Of a stretch of 64,000 nucleotides of DNA, positions 56,163-64,000 are shown one piece after another. The notes below the pieces were generated by a model. It made no database searches. It worked only from the letters and a program-made list of their open reading frames with translations, and was not told the origin of the DNA. Source of the DNA: Bacteroidota bacterium (GTDB lineage Bacteria > Bacteroidota > Bacteroidia > Chitinophagales > Saprospiraceae); the NCBI GenBank assembly GCA_024642705.1, contig JAHEAQ010000006.1, positions 51,168 through 115,167 on the forward strand. Direction: 5' to 3'. Numbering within the stretch: the first letter of the stretch is position 1; each line of letters starts with the position of its first letter. Position numbers and translations under genes: made by a program.

Positions 56163-58382
56163 TTATTTCATTATAGTGATGAGTCTATCAATTTGCTTGC
56201 TATAGTCCTGCAAAACTTCACCTAAAATGTTTATTTGTTCGGAAACTTCCACATAGTTTTGTTGCTCGATAGCTTCTCGCACTCCAGGAAGTGTTTTCAC
56301 ACCATAACCAGTATAAAAACCTGGTGCATAAATATGGTGTCTGTACCAAGGTCTTCTTGGCAAACCGTGATCTCTTGTAAGGGATCGCTCCATATCTTTA
56401 AGGATAAGATTAATTTCTTGAATTTTTTTCGCATCAGTGACTTCTTTTTTGGAAGCGCTTTCAAATTCAGTTGATTTTTTCTTCAATTCATTTAAAGCAT
56501 TCTGAAGAGGTGCAAAATTGAAGTAAGGAACTTCATCCTTTGTTTGTGGAATAACTATTTTTTCATTTGGATTTGCGGCAAGTGCATACAAGCCATCATT
56601 TATCATCTTATTGTTTGTTTCAATTTCTTTTCTAAGTTTATCAGCTAGTTTGGTGACTTCTTCAAAATATCCATCTACTATTTTAGTAAAATGTTGAAAT
56701 TCAAAGGGTAAAACTTCAGCGTTTGCAAGCCTAAGACTTGTTCTTCCTGCAACTTTTGCCAAAGCTATACCATACTGGAAATTTGGATCTTTGAATCTCT
56801 TAAAAAGTTCATAAGAATCATACATGGTATGGTATTCTCCCCCAGAACTCTCACCACCAAAACCCAAGTTGAATGAAGCTATACCTAAATGCTGGAAAAA
56901 TGGAGAATAATCAGAGCCTGAGCCCAAAGCTGATAAATTATAATATGCCCATTTTTGTCCACCTCTAACAACCTCAGCTGCATTCCTTCTATCAAAAACA
57001 GAAACGCCTTTGACTGGATCATTCACCACTTGAGTTATCTCATTAAAGAATTTCTCAAGGGTATGCGATCCTCCGGCGCCCAGATAGCCTGCACCTGTTC
57101 CATCTGTATTGATATATGCCACTGCTTTTTTTCGAAGTTCATCCTGATTCGTCTCTACCCATTCTGTAGATCCCATCAAACCAGGCTCTTCAGCACCCCA
57201 AGCACAAAATTTCATGGTTCTTTTTGGTAAAATTCCTTTTTTTGCCAATTCTCCGATTGCTCTTGCTTCCTCCATCAATGCCACCAATCCACTAATTGGA
57301 TCTGCAGCTCCATGCACCCATGCATCATGATGGTTCCCTCTTATCACCCATTCATCTGGATATTTGCTTCCTTTTAAAGTTGCAATCACATCGTAAGCAG
57401 GTGCTTGATCCCAATTGAATTCTAATTTCAATCTAACTTTTGCTGGACCAGGACCAATATGATAAGTAATTGGCAATGCACCCCTAAATTGTTCAGGGGC
57501 GACAGGACCTTTTAAGGCTTTCAAAAGTGGTAATGCATCATGATATGAGATGGGTAAAACAGGAATTTTAGTTAAGGATGTTGCCTCATTAAGTTCCAAT
57601 CTTTTGGCAGAATCTGTAGAGCCATATCCGGGTGTCAAAGGATCCCCTGGAGCATAAGGCAAATCCATAACTGCTCCTCTTTGAACTCCATACTCATTTT
57701 TAAAAGGGCCAATAGGATATACATCCCCTCTATAATAACCATCATCTTCAGGATCAGAATAAATAATGCACCCAATTGCGCCTTTTTCAGCTGCTAATTT
57801 TGGCTTTATTCCTCTCCATGAACCTTGATATTTAGCAATAACAATTTTTCCTTTGACATCAATACCCAATTTTTCTAATTCATCATAGTCGGCAGGAATC
57901 CCATAATTAACAAAAACCAGTTCCGCAGTTACATCTCCATCTACAGAAAAACAATTGTAACCCGGAAGCGCTTCTGCTATTTGGGTAGAAGAAGCATCCC
58001 CTTCCACAGCAGGTTCTTTTAAACTGGCTGTGAATTTTTCTGGCTCAATCATTTCTAACAGTCTTAATTTGGGCGTTGGAAACAGCACATTAAATTTTTC
58101 CACTTTCACATCAAATCCCCATTCTGTAAATTTTGCGGCTACAAAATCGACCACCTTTTTATCGTATGGTGAACCTACGTGGTGTGGTCTTGCAGTCATA
58201 TATTTCATCCATTCATCCAAATTATCAGCATTCAACATTTTGTCAAAATCTGCTTCTAGAGCTAATTGAGTTTTTGCACTCTCCTCAGAAAATCCCATGA
58301 TTTTTGAAGATTGAGCATTTGTGTTAATATGGAAGAAACAAAATGATATAGAAAGGATTAGATACAATTTGCATGAATTCAT
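56163..58382 (-). CDS. M28 family peptidase, glutamate carboxypeptidase II-like
   Basis: About 739 residues from ATG 58382 (MNSCKLYLILSISFCFFHIN, a signal peptide); a longer frame starts at 58421 in a 13-bp inverted repeat. PA domain at about 125-310, then the zinc peptidase: RGNHHDAWVHGAADPISGLV, CAWGAEEPGLMGSTEW and the late ligand His in GGEYHTMYDSYE. A transferrin-receptor-like dimerisation domain ends the protein. It cleaves acidic or gamma-glutamyl peptides in related enzymes. It is followed by DUF885. Confidence 0.9.
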   Translation of the reverse strand: MNSCKLYLILSISFCFFHINTNAQSSKIMGFSEESAKTQLALEADFDKMLNADNLDEWMKYMTARPHHVGSPYDKKVVDFVAAKFTEWGFDVKVEKFNVLFPTPKLRLLEMIEPEKFTASLKEPAVEGDASSTQIAEALPGYNCFSVDGDVTAELVFVNYGIPADYDELEKLGIDVKGKIVIAKYQGSWRGIKPKLAAEKGAIGCIIYSDPEDDGYYRGDVYPIGPFKNEYGVQRGAVMDLPYAPGDPLTPGYGSTDSAKRLELNEATSLTKIPVLPISYHDALPLLKALKGPVAPEQFRGALPITYHIGPGPAKVRLKLEFNWDQAPAYDVIATLKGSKYPDEWVIRGNHHDAWVHGAADPISGLVALMEEARAIGELAKKGILPKRTMKFCAWGAEEPGLMGSTEWVETNQDELRKKAVAYINTDGTGAGYLGAGGSHTLEKFFNEITQVVNDPVKGVSVFDRRNAAEVVRGGQKWAYYNLSALGSGSDYSPFFQHLGIASFNLGFGGESSGGEYHTMYDSYELFKRFKDPNFQYGIALAKVAGRTSLRLANAEVLPFEFQHFTKIVDGYFEEVTKLADKLRKEIETNNKMINDGLYALAANPNEKIVIPQTKDEVPYFNFAPLQNALNELKKKSTEFESASKKEVTDAKKIQEINLILKDMERSLTRDHGLPRRPWYRHHIYAPGFYTGYGVKTLPGVREAIEQQNYVEVSEQINILGEVLQDYSKQIDRLITIMK

Positions 58383-58420
58383 AATAATAGTATTGATGAG
58401 GAAAATAAAATAAAACTTCA

Positions 58421-58455
58421 TGGAAGTAAAAGTTTAGAAAATACTTTTACTTCCA
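58421..58455. repeat. 13-bp perfect inverted repeat upstream of the M28 gene
   Basis: TGGAAGTAAAAGT (58421-58433) and its exact complement ACTTTTACTTCCA (58443-58455) with a nine-base loop. It lies between the lysine-rich micro-gene and the M28 gene, in the leader of the latter. It may end the micro-gene transcript, but no U-run follows directly, so an operator or mRNA hairpin is equally possible. Confidence 0.7.
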
Positions 58456-58542
58456 GAAACTTGATAAAACTTAGTTGTAAAACTTTTGAAAAAACCCAAG
58501 AGGTCTGAAATTAACAAAAGTTAAACAATTGAAAAAGAGGAG

Positions 58543-58647
58543 TTAACCTTTTTTTGCCTTTTTAGCCTTTTTGTCAGCTTTTTTTTCTTTCGCACTTTTA
58601 ACTGCTTCTTTTTTGACGTTTTTTTTCGCGTCTTGAGATTTTGCCAT
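58543..58647 (-). CDS. 34-residue lysine-rich micro-protein
   Basis: MAKSQDAKKNVKKEAVKSAK then EKKADKKAKKAKKG: 15 of 34 residues are Lys, with the rest mainly Ala, Ser, Val and acidic. It reads cleanly from ATG 58647 to TAA 58543, with no hydrophobic segment. Similar very short Lys/Ala-rich proteins starting M-A-K-S are known to me from other Bacteroidota, but no function is assigned. A nucleic-acid- or ribosome-associated role is plausible from composition alone. Confidence 0.65.
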   Translation of the reverse strand: MAKSQDAKKNVKKEAVKSAKEKKADKKAKKAKKG

Positions 58648-58715
58648 GATTACGTTATTTGATAATGATAAATACTATTCATAAAGGGTGTAAATTAATG
58701 AATATTTATTCTAAT

Positions 58716-59504
58716 TTATCTCATCATAAAAGCATTAAATTCAATTAATTTGTCCGTATTAATCAGATTTGCTCCATTTTCTAGGAGAAAAGTCCAAACT
58801 CGCTCATTTTCAGGGGACGCCCAAAGTCTTAATTTTTTGCCTTGCTGATGAGTTTGGGAAACTAAGGTTAAAAATTTCTCCTTTTCCAGTGTATCAATAC
58901 CACCTTCTCCTTTCCAAGTAAGGTACTTATTATAATTCTCACTTATTACGGGCATGTAAATAGAAGAAACATTTTTCTCAAGGTCTTGAGGTCTGCCATC
59001 CAGAAAAATCAATTTGTGATCATCATTTAATACTTTATCAATGGCTCTGTTTCCTGATAATACAATAGTTACATTCTTTTTGTTGAATTTTTCACCATCA
59101 GCAGATGAAAGTATCTCTTTGTACTTTTCTAATATTTGTTTTAATTTTTCGTAAGTAGCATTAGCCTCGGTCTTCACATCAACAAACAAATAAAAATCTC
59201 CTCCATATCTTTTATAAATTTCACCTTCATTGCTTTCAATAATTTGCTTTAAAGGCTTTAAATAAAGAGCTTCTAAAGTTTTTTCAGGATTAAGTTCTGC
59301 TGGTGCATCATGTGAAACGAAGAGTTCGTTATTAATAAGATGAACATCCGCTTCCACGGAAATAAATCCATTTTCGATTGCCTGAAACAAGGGTATTTCA
59401 TGTTCATAATCATTGTGTGCGTGGCCAGGAATAGTTAAAATGCTTTGGCTGCAGGTAGATAATGTCATTAATAATGTGTAAAGAAGACTACGTGTTAAGG
59501 TCAT
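58716..59504 (-). CDS. Exported PI-PLC/glycerophosphodiesterase-like TIM barrel protein
   Basis: 262 residues with a signal peptide (about 1-18) possibly lipidated at Cys18 (L-S-T-C). The phosphodiesterase motifs are GHAHNDYEHEIPLFQAIENG, S-V-E-A-D-V-H, VSHDAPAELNP and D-V-K-T-E. It probably hydrolyses a glycerophosphodiester or phosphatidylinositol-type bond outside the cytoplasm. It stands alone on its strand between the micro-protein gene and the AraC regulator. Confidence 0.82.
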   Translation of the reverse strand: MTLTRSLLYTLLMTLSTCSQSILTIPGHAHNDYEHEIPLFQAIENGFISVEADVHLINNELFVSHDAPAELNPEKTLEALYLKPLKQIIESNEGEIYKRYGGDFYLFVDVKTEANATYEKLKQILEKYKEILSSADGEKFNKKNVTIVLSGNRAIDKVLNDDHKLIFLDGRPQDLEKNVSSIYMPVISENYNKYLTWKGEGGIDTLEKEKFLTLVSQTHQQGKKLRLWASPENERVWTFLLENGANLINTDKLIEFNAFMMR

Positions 59505-59929
59505 AAATTTTTATTCTGAAAAGTAAGATAGTTATCTTCCAAGTTTATTTAGCCACTTTTGTTTTATTGCTAATGGCGAAATTACTCAATGTCCTGACTC
59601 AATGAAGCTAAAACATTAAACAGTTCTTCATTTGGAATTACTTTAATTTCCGTTGTGTAATTCATTCCTTGTTTTTTTAACAGCTGCTGAGTTTATAGCA
59701 AATAAATATCTTAAATTACAGCACATTTTATAGAAGAGTATCATTAATTGAAAATAATTAGTCTTTAATTTCAGAAGACCAAAAAAATTGTTTTTTATGC
59801 ATTAAAAGTAGCTTAAATTAGTGTTACATTTTCAGTAGAAAACTAATCCTATAGCATATGATCTAATGAAGAAGGCCATTCGAAAAATAATCGTAGAACA
59901 TATTAATCAATTCAAAAGGGCAGCAAAAT
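59505..59929. other. Intergenic region with a 27-codon ORF fragment
   Basis: About 425 bases. On the minus strand 59582-59665 reads MNYTTEIKVIPNEELFNVLA plus seven residues to a stop, much like the first strand of SRPBCC/AHSA1 proteins, but the rest of such a domain is missing. It may be a gene remnant or chance. I see no RNA gene or strong hairpin in the remainder. Confidence 0.4.
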
Positions 59930-60766
59930 ATGTTTTCGTACACCCACAATGACATTTCATATACCATTGCAATTCCAGTATATCCTGTCAATATATTTGT
60001 CGAACATTTTGTTTTTATGAATGGTAATGGAATACAGAATCCTGAAAGACTTTTCCCAAATAACTTGACAGAAATCTTTTTTAATCTAGGCGATAAAGTA
60101 ACTGGGAAAAATAATTGGGATGCTTCTACTCCTGAAATTAAGGACAACGTCGTTTCAGGTGTTCGTCATACTTTTTTTGAGTTTTATCCACCCAAAAATT
60201 TTAAAATGGCTGGATTGAGATTTACACTTTTCGGTTTTGGTCAATTATTTAAACAACCAGCATATCATTTTACGGATAATAATTTTTCAGCAAACGATGT
60301 TTTTGGAAAAGAAATGGAATTTATGCACGAACAACTTTACGAAGCCAAAGACTCAATGGGCATTTTTTTAATCCTGAATGAATGGATATTTAAACGATTA
60401 TCAGATTTTTCGTTGCAAGAAATAACAAAATGGAATAAACTGGGGAAAATGTTCCACGAGCAAAATATACACATTTCTGAACTGATTGATAGGTATATGG
60501 GATATAGCCATAAACATTCTATTGAGCTGATCAAACAGTATTCAGGCCTTGGACCAAAGGAAATTAAAAATATCTATCGCTTTAATAAGATTCTTAAAGA
60601 GATTTCAACAAAACAAACTCAATCTTGGACAGGTTTTGCTTATGAAAATAATTATGCAGATCAAAGTCACTTTATCCGTGATTTTAAAAGGTACGCTGGT
60701 TATACCCCTAACGAGTATTTGAAATTGAAACCTCGAGAATATCATTCCAATAAGGTTCAAGCATAA
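59930..60766 (+). CDS. AraC family transcriptional regulator
   Basis: 278 residues. An N-terminal ligand-sensing region (DUF6597-like, about 1-150: PVYPVNIFVEHFVFMNGNG, LTEIFFNLGDKVTG) is followed by a double helix-turn-helix domain (about 175-270) with SGLGPKEIKNIYRFNKIL and SWTGFAYENNYADQSHFIRD, then FKRYAGYTPNEYLK, the classic AraC C-terminal motif. Ligand unknown. It lies 83 bp before the CXXCH protein gene on the same strand, which it may control. Confidence 0.9.
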   Translation: MFSYTHNDISYTIAIPVYPVNIFVEHFVFMNGNGIQNPERLFPNNLTEIFFNLGDKVTGKNNWDASTPEIKDNVVSGVRHTFFEFYPPKNFKMAGLRFTLFGFGQLFKQPAYHFTDNNFSANDVFGKEMEFMHEQLYEAKDSMGIFLILNEWIFKRLSDFSLQEITKWNKLGKMFHEQNIHISELIDRYMGYSHKHSIELIKQYSGLGPKEIKNIYRFNKILKEISTKQTQSWTGFAYENNYADQSHFIRDFKRYAGYTPNEYLKLKPREYHSNKVQA

Positions 60767-60849
60767 AGATTTCTTCAGTAGGTAAATTTTCTTCTATACT
60801 TATTTACATCAGCACATTAATTTTGAACCAATAAATAAGTAAGCGAAGT

Positions 60850-61923
60850 ATGAAAAAATTAATTTTTATTGGCATTGTTTTTTTAGCAGTTTGTGGGTGG
60901 GCTGTTTATCAGATCATTTTTAATTCAGTAAATACAATCACTCAAAGTGCAAAAAATTATTCATGGGCAGAATCAACATTATCAAAATCCGCCAATGAGT
61001 ATTTTTGGGACCAATTCCACCTAGGAAATTACGACAGCATTCCAGTAATTCTAGAAAAACTTACCTCCGCTTATATAAACGATCCAAACGATATCCGTAC
61101 TGTTACTCATTTGGCCTTTACGCATATGTGGGCAATTGCTGAACATCAAAACAGTAATAAAACAAGTACAATTGAGCATGCTACAATGGCACAAAAATAT
61201 TTTGGCGAATCCTACCAAATGAATCCTCGTGATACAAGAATCCTTTCTTTTTTATCTTCTGTGAAACTAATCAATGGGTCTATAAGCCAAGATGATGGAT
61301 TGTTGAAAGATGGATATTTGAATGGTCTAAAAGCAATCAGAGAGTGGAAAAGCTTCAGTGCCTTTTCATTGGCCTATACGATGAGCCGCCTCCCATATGC
61401 TGATCAAAAATATCAAGAAGCGATGGAATTAATGAGAAATTTAGCATTTGATTATGCAGCTAATTTTAATCCAAAGAGTAAAGAAACCCAGCAAGCAATT
61501 TCGGAAATGAAGCTTTTAAAAAACGAACACCTATCTAAAGACCGAGTTTTCTATAATTCTTGGGTTGCCCCTCACAATATTGAAGGTTTTTTTATGGCTT
61601 ATGGCGACATGTTGGTAAAAAATGGAGATTGGGAAGAAGGTATAGATGTATATAAGCTCGCCAGATTTTCAGAACAGTACGATAGCTGGGATTACAAAGA
61701 TATCCTTGAGAACAGAATCATAAATGCTAAAGCCAATGTTGAGATGTTTCGTATGGAAATTCCTCAAGGACAAAAAACTGAAATTGAAAATACATTGCTC
61801 ATCCAAACCAAAATTTCTTGCCGAAGTTGCCACCAAATGAGTATACCTGATGTCAAAACATTTTTTACTAATTATGATGAAAGTAATTTGCTAACAAAAA
61901 GCTTTTATTTAGTTGAGAAATAA
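60850..61923 (+). CDS. Membrane-anchored helical protein with a single CXXCH motif
   Basis: 357 residues. An N-terminal anchor (about 4-24) is followed by mostly helical sequence with TPR-like spacing (about 60-300; IRTVTHLAFTHMWAIAEHQN, ILSFLSSVKLINGSI) and a C-terminal Cys324-Arg-Ser-Cys327-His328, the covalent heme-binding pattern. Outside of the CXXCH the protein resembles no cytochrome I know. If heme is attached it would be on the periplasmic face. AraC regulator 83 bp upstream. Confidence 0.65.
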   Translation: MKKLIFIGIVFLAVCGWAVYQIIFNSVNTITQSAKNYSWAESTLSKSANEYFWDQFHLGNYDSIPVILEKLTSAYINDPNDIRTVTHLAFTHMWAIAEHQNSNKTSTIEHATMAQKYFGESYQMNPRDTRILSFLSSVKLINGSISQDDGLLKDGYLNGLKAIREWKSFSAFSLAYTMSRLPYADQKYQEAMELMRNLAFDYAANFNPKSKETQQAISEMKLLKNEHLSKDRVFYNSWVAPHNIEGFFMAYGDMLVKNGDWEEGIDVYKLARFSEQYDSWDYKDILENRIINAKANVEMFRMEIPQGQKTEIENTLLIQTKISCRSCHQMSIPDVKTFFTNYDESNLLTKSFYLVEK

Positions 61924-62437
61924 GTCTTTTATTGGCTATCAAATGAATGATTATAAAATAAAGATTTAAGTTAAATTGTGGAACATGCTCAGCAATCCAT
62001 TGAAAAGCTGGCATGATCGGTTTTAAATTAATTAGAGAGACTATTTAAACTGTTGTTATTTCTACTTCATAGAATCATGGTAATTAATTTAGTATCTAGA
62101 TGCTCTCTAATCTTAACTTAATCACTTTAATAGTTTTATAAAAGTAAAGGAGAGGAAGAAATTAACAAAAAGTAAATTTCAGTGTTTTCGAATTTAATGC
62201 AGGAAAATTTAAAATGATAATTTGATTAAGATGCTTAACCTTCCTAGATATATCTAATTATAAATCTTTTCCTCTTTGTTAAAAAGTGAATATTATTTTC
62301 ATTTAGCAAGTAAAGACCAATTTCAAGGAAATGATACAAGACTATCAAATAGTTTATACTCAACAAATGGTAAAAATTTCAAGCATGGCAAACTTTTTTT
62401 ATTTATCTTGGATTCTCATAATTCTAAAAAACTATGG
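61924..62437 (+). other. Intergenic region upstream of the barnase effector
   Basis: About 510 AT-rich bases. The frame that enters the effector gene is open from TTG 62276, but its first 54 residues do not look like a protein domain and the better start is ATG 62438. I see no consensus -7 box; CCTCTTTG at 62271-62278 is the nearest approach. No RNA gene or repeat noted. Confidence 0.45.
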
Positions 62438-63385
62438 ATGGGAAATTTTGAAGGTCGAATGCACACTGTAGCTGACCGACCTGTACAACAGTTTCGGGGA
62501 CAAGCAATTCAAGAAAAAGCGGAGGATGAAGGCCAAAAAGAGCAAAAAGGGCAAGAGCAATTACATCAATTTGCACCTCCTCCTTTTCAACTAAAAAGCC
62601 AGACGGTTCAGAAACAAGAGTCTCCAGAAGAAGACGAAATGCTTCAAGGTAAATTTGAAGGCAAAATAAATGCAGGTGGTGCAGGTCAACCTTTCCAATT
62701 AAAGGAATCAACTGCAAATGGTGGATTGCCTGGTCAGCTAAAATCAGGTGTTGAAAAACTTTCTGGTTTTTCAATGAATGATGTGAATGTTCACTATAAT
62801 TCTGACAAACCTGCCCAATTGAATGCGCATGCATACGCTCAAGGCACTGATATTCACATTGCTTCAGGTCAAGAGAAACACCTACCTCACGAAGCCTGGC
62901 ACGTGGCCCAACAGAAACAAGGTCGGGTAAATGCCACAACTCAAGCCAAAGGTGTCAATATAAATGATGATACTTCTCTAGAAAAGGAAGCTGATGTGAT
63001 GGGTGAAAAAGCTATGAATGTGCAAACTGATTCTTCTTCTGACCAAAGTATTCAGAAAAAGTCTAGTTCCCCATTTTCAGCTATCTCACAATTATTTTCA
63101 AAGGTGGTTCAGATGGTCAAACCTGCTAGCAAAGCAGCAGCAACTGCAAAAATCAATGCATCTGGAGAATACTACAAAAATGGCGTCATTGGGGGTGGTA
63201 AATATTTTGGAAATAATGAAAAAAGACTTCCACAGGGTACAGGAAGAAATAGGATTACTTATAAAGAATATGATGTGAATCCATATACAGGAAGAAACAG
63301 AGGTGCTGAGCGAATTGTAAAAGGAAGTGATGGAAGGATTTGGTATACCTCGAATCACTACAAATCATTTACTGAAATTACCTAA
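62438..63385 (+). CDS. DUF4157 - barnase-type ribonuclease effector (putative toxin)
   Basis: 315 residues from ATG 62438; this start gives MGNFEGR, matching MANFIKD of the calpain effector. The disordered Gln/Glu-rich arm has FQLK-type motifs at 50-53, 86-89 and 99-102. The DUF4157 module (about 97-192) has FSMNDVNVHYNSDKPAQL and HLPHEAWHVAQQKQ with H-E-x-x-H. After a linker comes a microbial RNase (barnase/N1) domain, about 240-315: LPQGTGRNRITYKEYDV with Glu277 matching barnase Glu73, Arg292 matching Arg87, and His307 in NHYKSFTEI matching His102. The barstar-like gene follows after 12 bp. It is probably injected cargo that destroys RNA in the target cell. Confidence 0.88.
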   Translation: MGNFEGRMHTVADRPVQQFRGQAIQEKAEDEGQKEQKGQEQLHQFAPPPFQLKSQTVQKQESPEEDEMLQGKFEGKINAGGAGQPFQLKESTANGGLPGQLKSGVEKLSGFSMNDVNVHYNSDKPAQLNAHAYAQGTDIHIASGQEKHLPHEAWHVAQQKQGRVNATTQAKGVNINDDTSLEKEADVMGEKAMNVQTDSSSDQSIQKKSSSPFSAISQLFSKVVQMVKPASKAAATAKINASGEYYKNGVIGGGKYFGNNEKRLPQGTGRNRITYKEYDVNPYTGRNRGAERIVKGSDGRIWYTSNHYKSFTEIT

Positions 63386-63397
63386 ACCGATAACTTT

Positions 63398-63784
63398 ATG
63401 GACAGTTTTATGATTATCGAAACTGAAGAAAGTTTCGAATCGGAGAAGACAGCTTTGATAGAAAGTGGCGATTATAGTGAATCAGATCTTTTCTATAAAA
63501 TTGATGGCTCAGCTTGTACTTCAAAATCTTCATTCTTCAACCATTTTTCTCAAGAGTTAGATTTTCCTGACTATTTCTCCAATAATTGGGATTCTTTTAT
63601 GGACTGTTTGCAAGACAGTATCTTGTCTGAAGGTAAAAATGTTGCGATTTATATTGAACATATGGATCAATTGCTGCGTCAAGACTTGAGAAGTTTATAT
63701 CTTTTCTATGATGCTTTATACAATTTTCGAGAAAATTCGACTGAAGCACTAATTACCATTTATTTAAACTTCAACCAAAATTAA
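63398..63784 (+). CDS. Barstar-family ribonuclease inhibitor (immunity protein)
   Basis: 128 residues, no signal peptide, acidic. Barstar family: the segment YFSNNWDSFMDCLQD at about residues 63-77 corresponds to the barstar helix that plugs the barnase active site, with its acidic residues, and the preceding ELDFPDYF is typical. Located 12 bp after the effector gene on the same strand, it should bind and neutralise that RNase in the producing cytoplasm. Confidence 0.92.
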   Translation: MDSFMIIETEESFESEKTALIESGDYSESDLFYKIDGSACTSKSSFFNHFSQELDFPDYFSNNWDSFMDCLQDSILSEGKNVAIYIEHMDQLLRQDLRSLYLFYDALYNFRENSTEALITIYLNFNQN

Positions 63785-63883
63785 GTTTCTTATTATCTGT
63801 GATAATTTGAAAATTTAAGGTCGTTTCCACTTCACAACTTGGATTTGGGACAGAATCATTTTAGCAAATACAAGCGATAAAAC

Positions 63884-63916
63884 AAAAAAAGCCCTGCCTT
63901 AGCAGAGCTTTTTTTG
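63884..63916 (-). terminator. Terminator of tRNA-Gln (and possibly barstar)
   Basis: GCCCTGC (63891-63897) and GCAGAGC (63902-63908) form a hairpin flanked by A and T runs. On the minus strand the imperfect pair is a U-G wobble followed by seven U, so it serves the tRNA; on the plus strand it is a C-A mismatch and may end the barstar transcript less efficiently. Confidence 0.75.
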
Positions 63917-63987
63917 TTGACTCACAAGGACTCGAACCTTGAATGACGGTACCAAAAACCGTAGTGTTACCATTACACCATGAGTCA
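63917..63987 (-). tRNA. tRNA-Gln (anticodon UUG)
   Basis: A 71-base cloverleaf on the minus strand: 7-bp acceptor stem TGACTCA/TGAGTCA, discriminator A, D arm with GGTGTAATGGTAACAC, anticodon stem ACGGT/ACCGT with seven-base loop TTTTGGT (anticodon TTG), and T arm with GGTTCGAGTCC. The CCA end is not encoded. With gatA present at 27984, Gln-tRNA may be made by transamidation. Confidence 0.95.
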
Positions 63988-64000
63988 ATTGCCATCATCT

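Noticed and set aside
62276..62437. 54-residue N-terminal extension of the barnase effector
   Set aside because: It starts at TTG, has no domain character, and skipping it gives MGNF, which matches MANF of the sister effector.
1..64000. CRISPR array, prophage or complete contractile injection machine
   Set aside because: No regularly spaced repeats, and no sheath, tube, baseplate, integrase or capsid genes are visible; only the putative cargo is here.

Overview
The window is one AT-rich stretch of a chromosome from a gliding-type member of the Bacteroidota, probably near the Saprospiria, Chitinophagia or Cytophagia. The grounds are several promoters with the phylum's -7 box (TAnnTTTG), the gliding genes gldE and gldD behind mutY and ssb, and the order glycogen synthase - DUF4270 - glmS - DUF4290. 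Single-chain GlyRS, many secreted peptidases, and frequent TTG or GTG starts without clear Shine-Dalgarno sequences point the same way. I cannot name a genus from sequence alone.

Layout. 1-8.2 kb: tgt (5' cut), an LptF/LptG permease, an ECF sigma factor, mutY, ssb, gldE and gldD, interrupted by a 1258-bp direct duplication that leaves two identical sigma genes. 8.2-12.9 kb: recA, small unknowns, a decayed TRIC-type channel gene, a DUF4920 lipoprotein, a Tat-exported sugar isomerase-like protein and a flavin reductase. 13-22.8 kb: housekeeping (Nfu, IMPase, YkvA, DUF819, glycogen synthase-like, DUF4270, glmS, DUF4290, murA). 22.8-31.8 kb: a GH95 fucosidase, two tandem small heat-shock proteins behind a sigma-54-like control region, a lytic transglycosylase, and gatA-hisS-pheS. 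32-41 kb: O-antigen ligase family protein, ElaA-like acetyltransferase, a DUF4157-calpain effector with a downstream lipoprotein, a TPR-VWA protein, glyS and a metallophosphoesterase. 41-59.5 kb: mostly exported proteins and catabolism (ThuA, M1, S9, DUF885 and M28 hydrolases, a second GH95, L-serine dehydratase, and a permease - amidinohydrolase - SDR operon). 59.9-64 kb: AraC regulator, a CXXCH protein, a DUF4157-barnase effector with its barstar immunity gene, and tRNA-Gln.

The most interesting system is the pair of modular DUF4157 proteins at 34.7-36.1 kb and 62.4-63.4 kb. Both start M-[A/G]-N-F, carry repeated FQLK-type motifs and a closely similar DUF4157 module with HEAWH, and then end in unrelated toxic domains: a C2 calpain-type protease in one and a barnase-type RNase in the other. 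The RNase is followed 12 bp later by a barstar-family inhibitor. The protease is followed 7 bp later by a small lipoprotein. Neither has a signal peptide. DUF4157 is known from cargo of extracellular contractile injection systems, so these look like exchangeable effectors of such a machine encoded elsewhere.

Other notable points are the recent duplication (or assembly artefact) around the sigma gene, a MurA with Asp in place of the fosfomycin-target Cys, a Tgt lacking its zinc cysteines, a dyad in the recA promoter, and a 34-residue lysine-rich protein too short for usual ORF calling.
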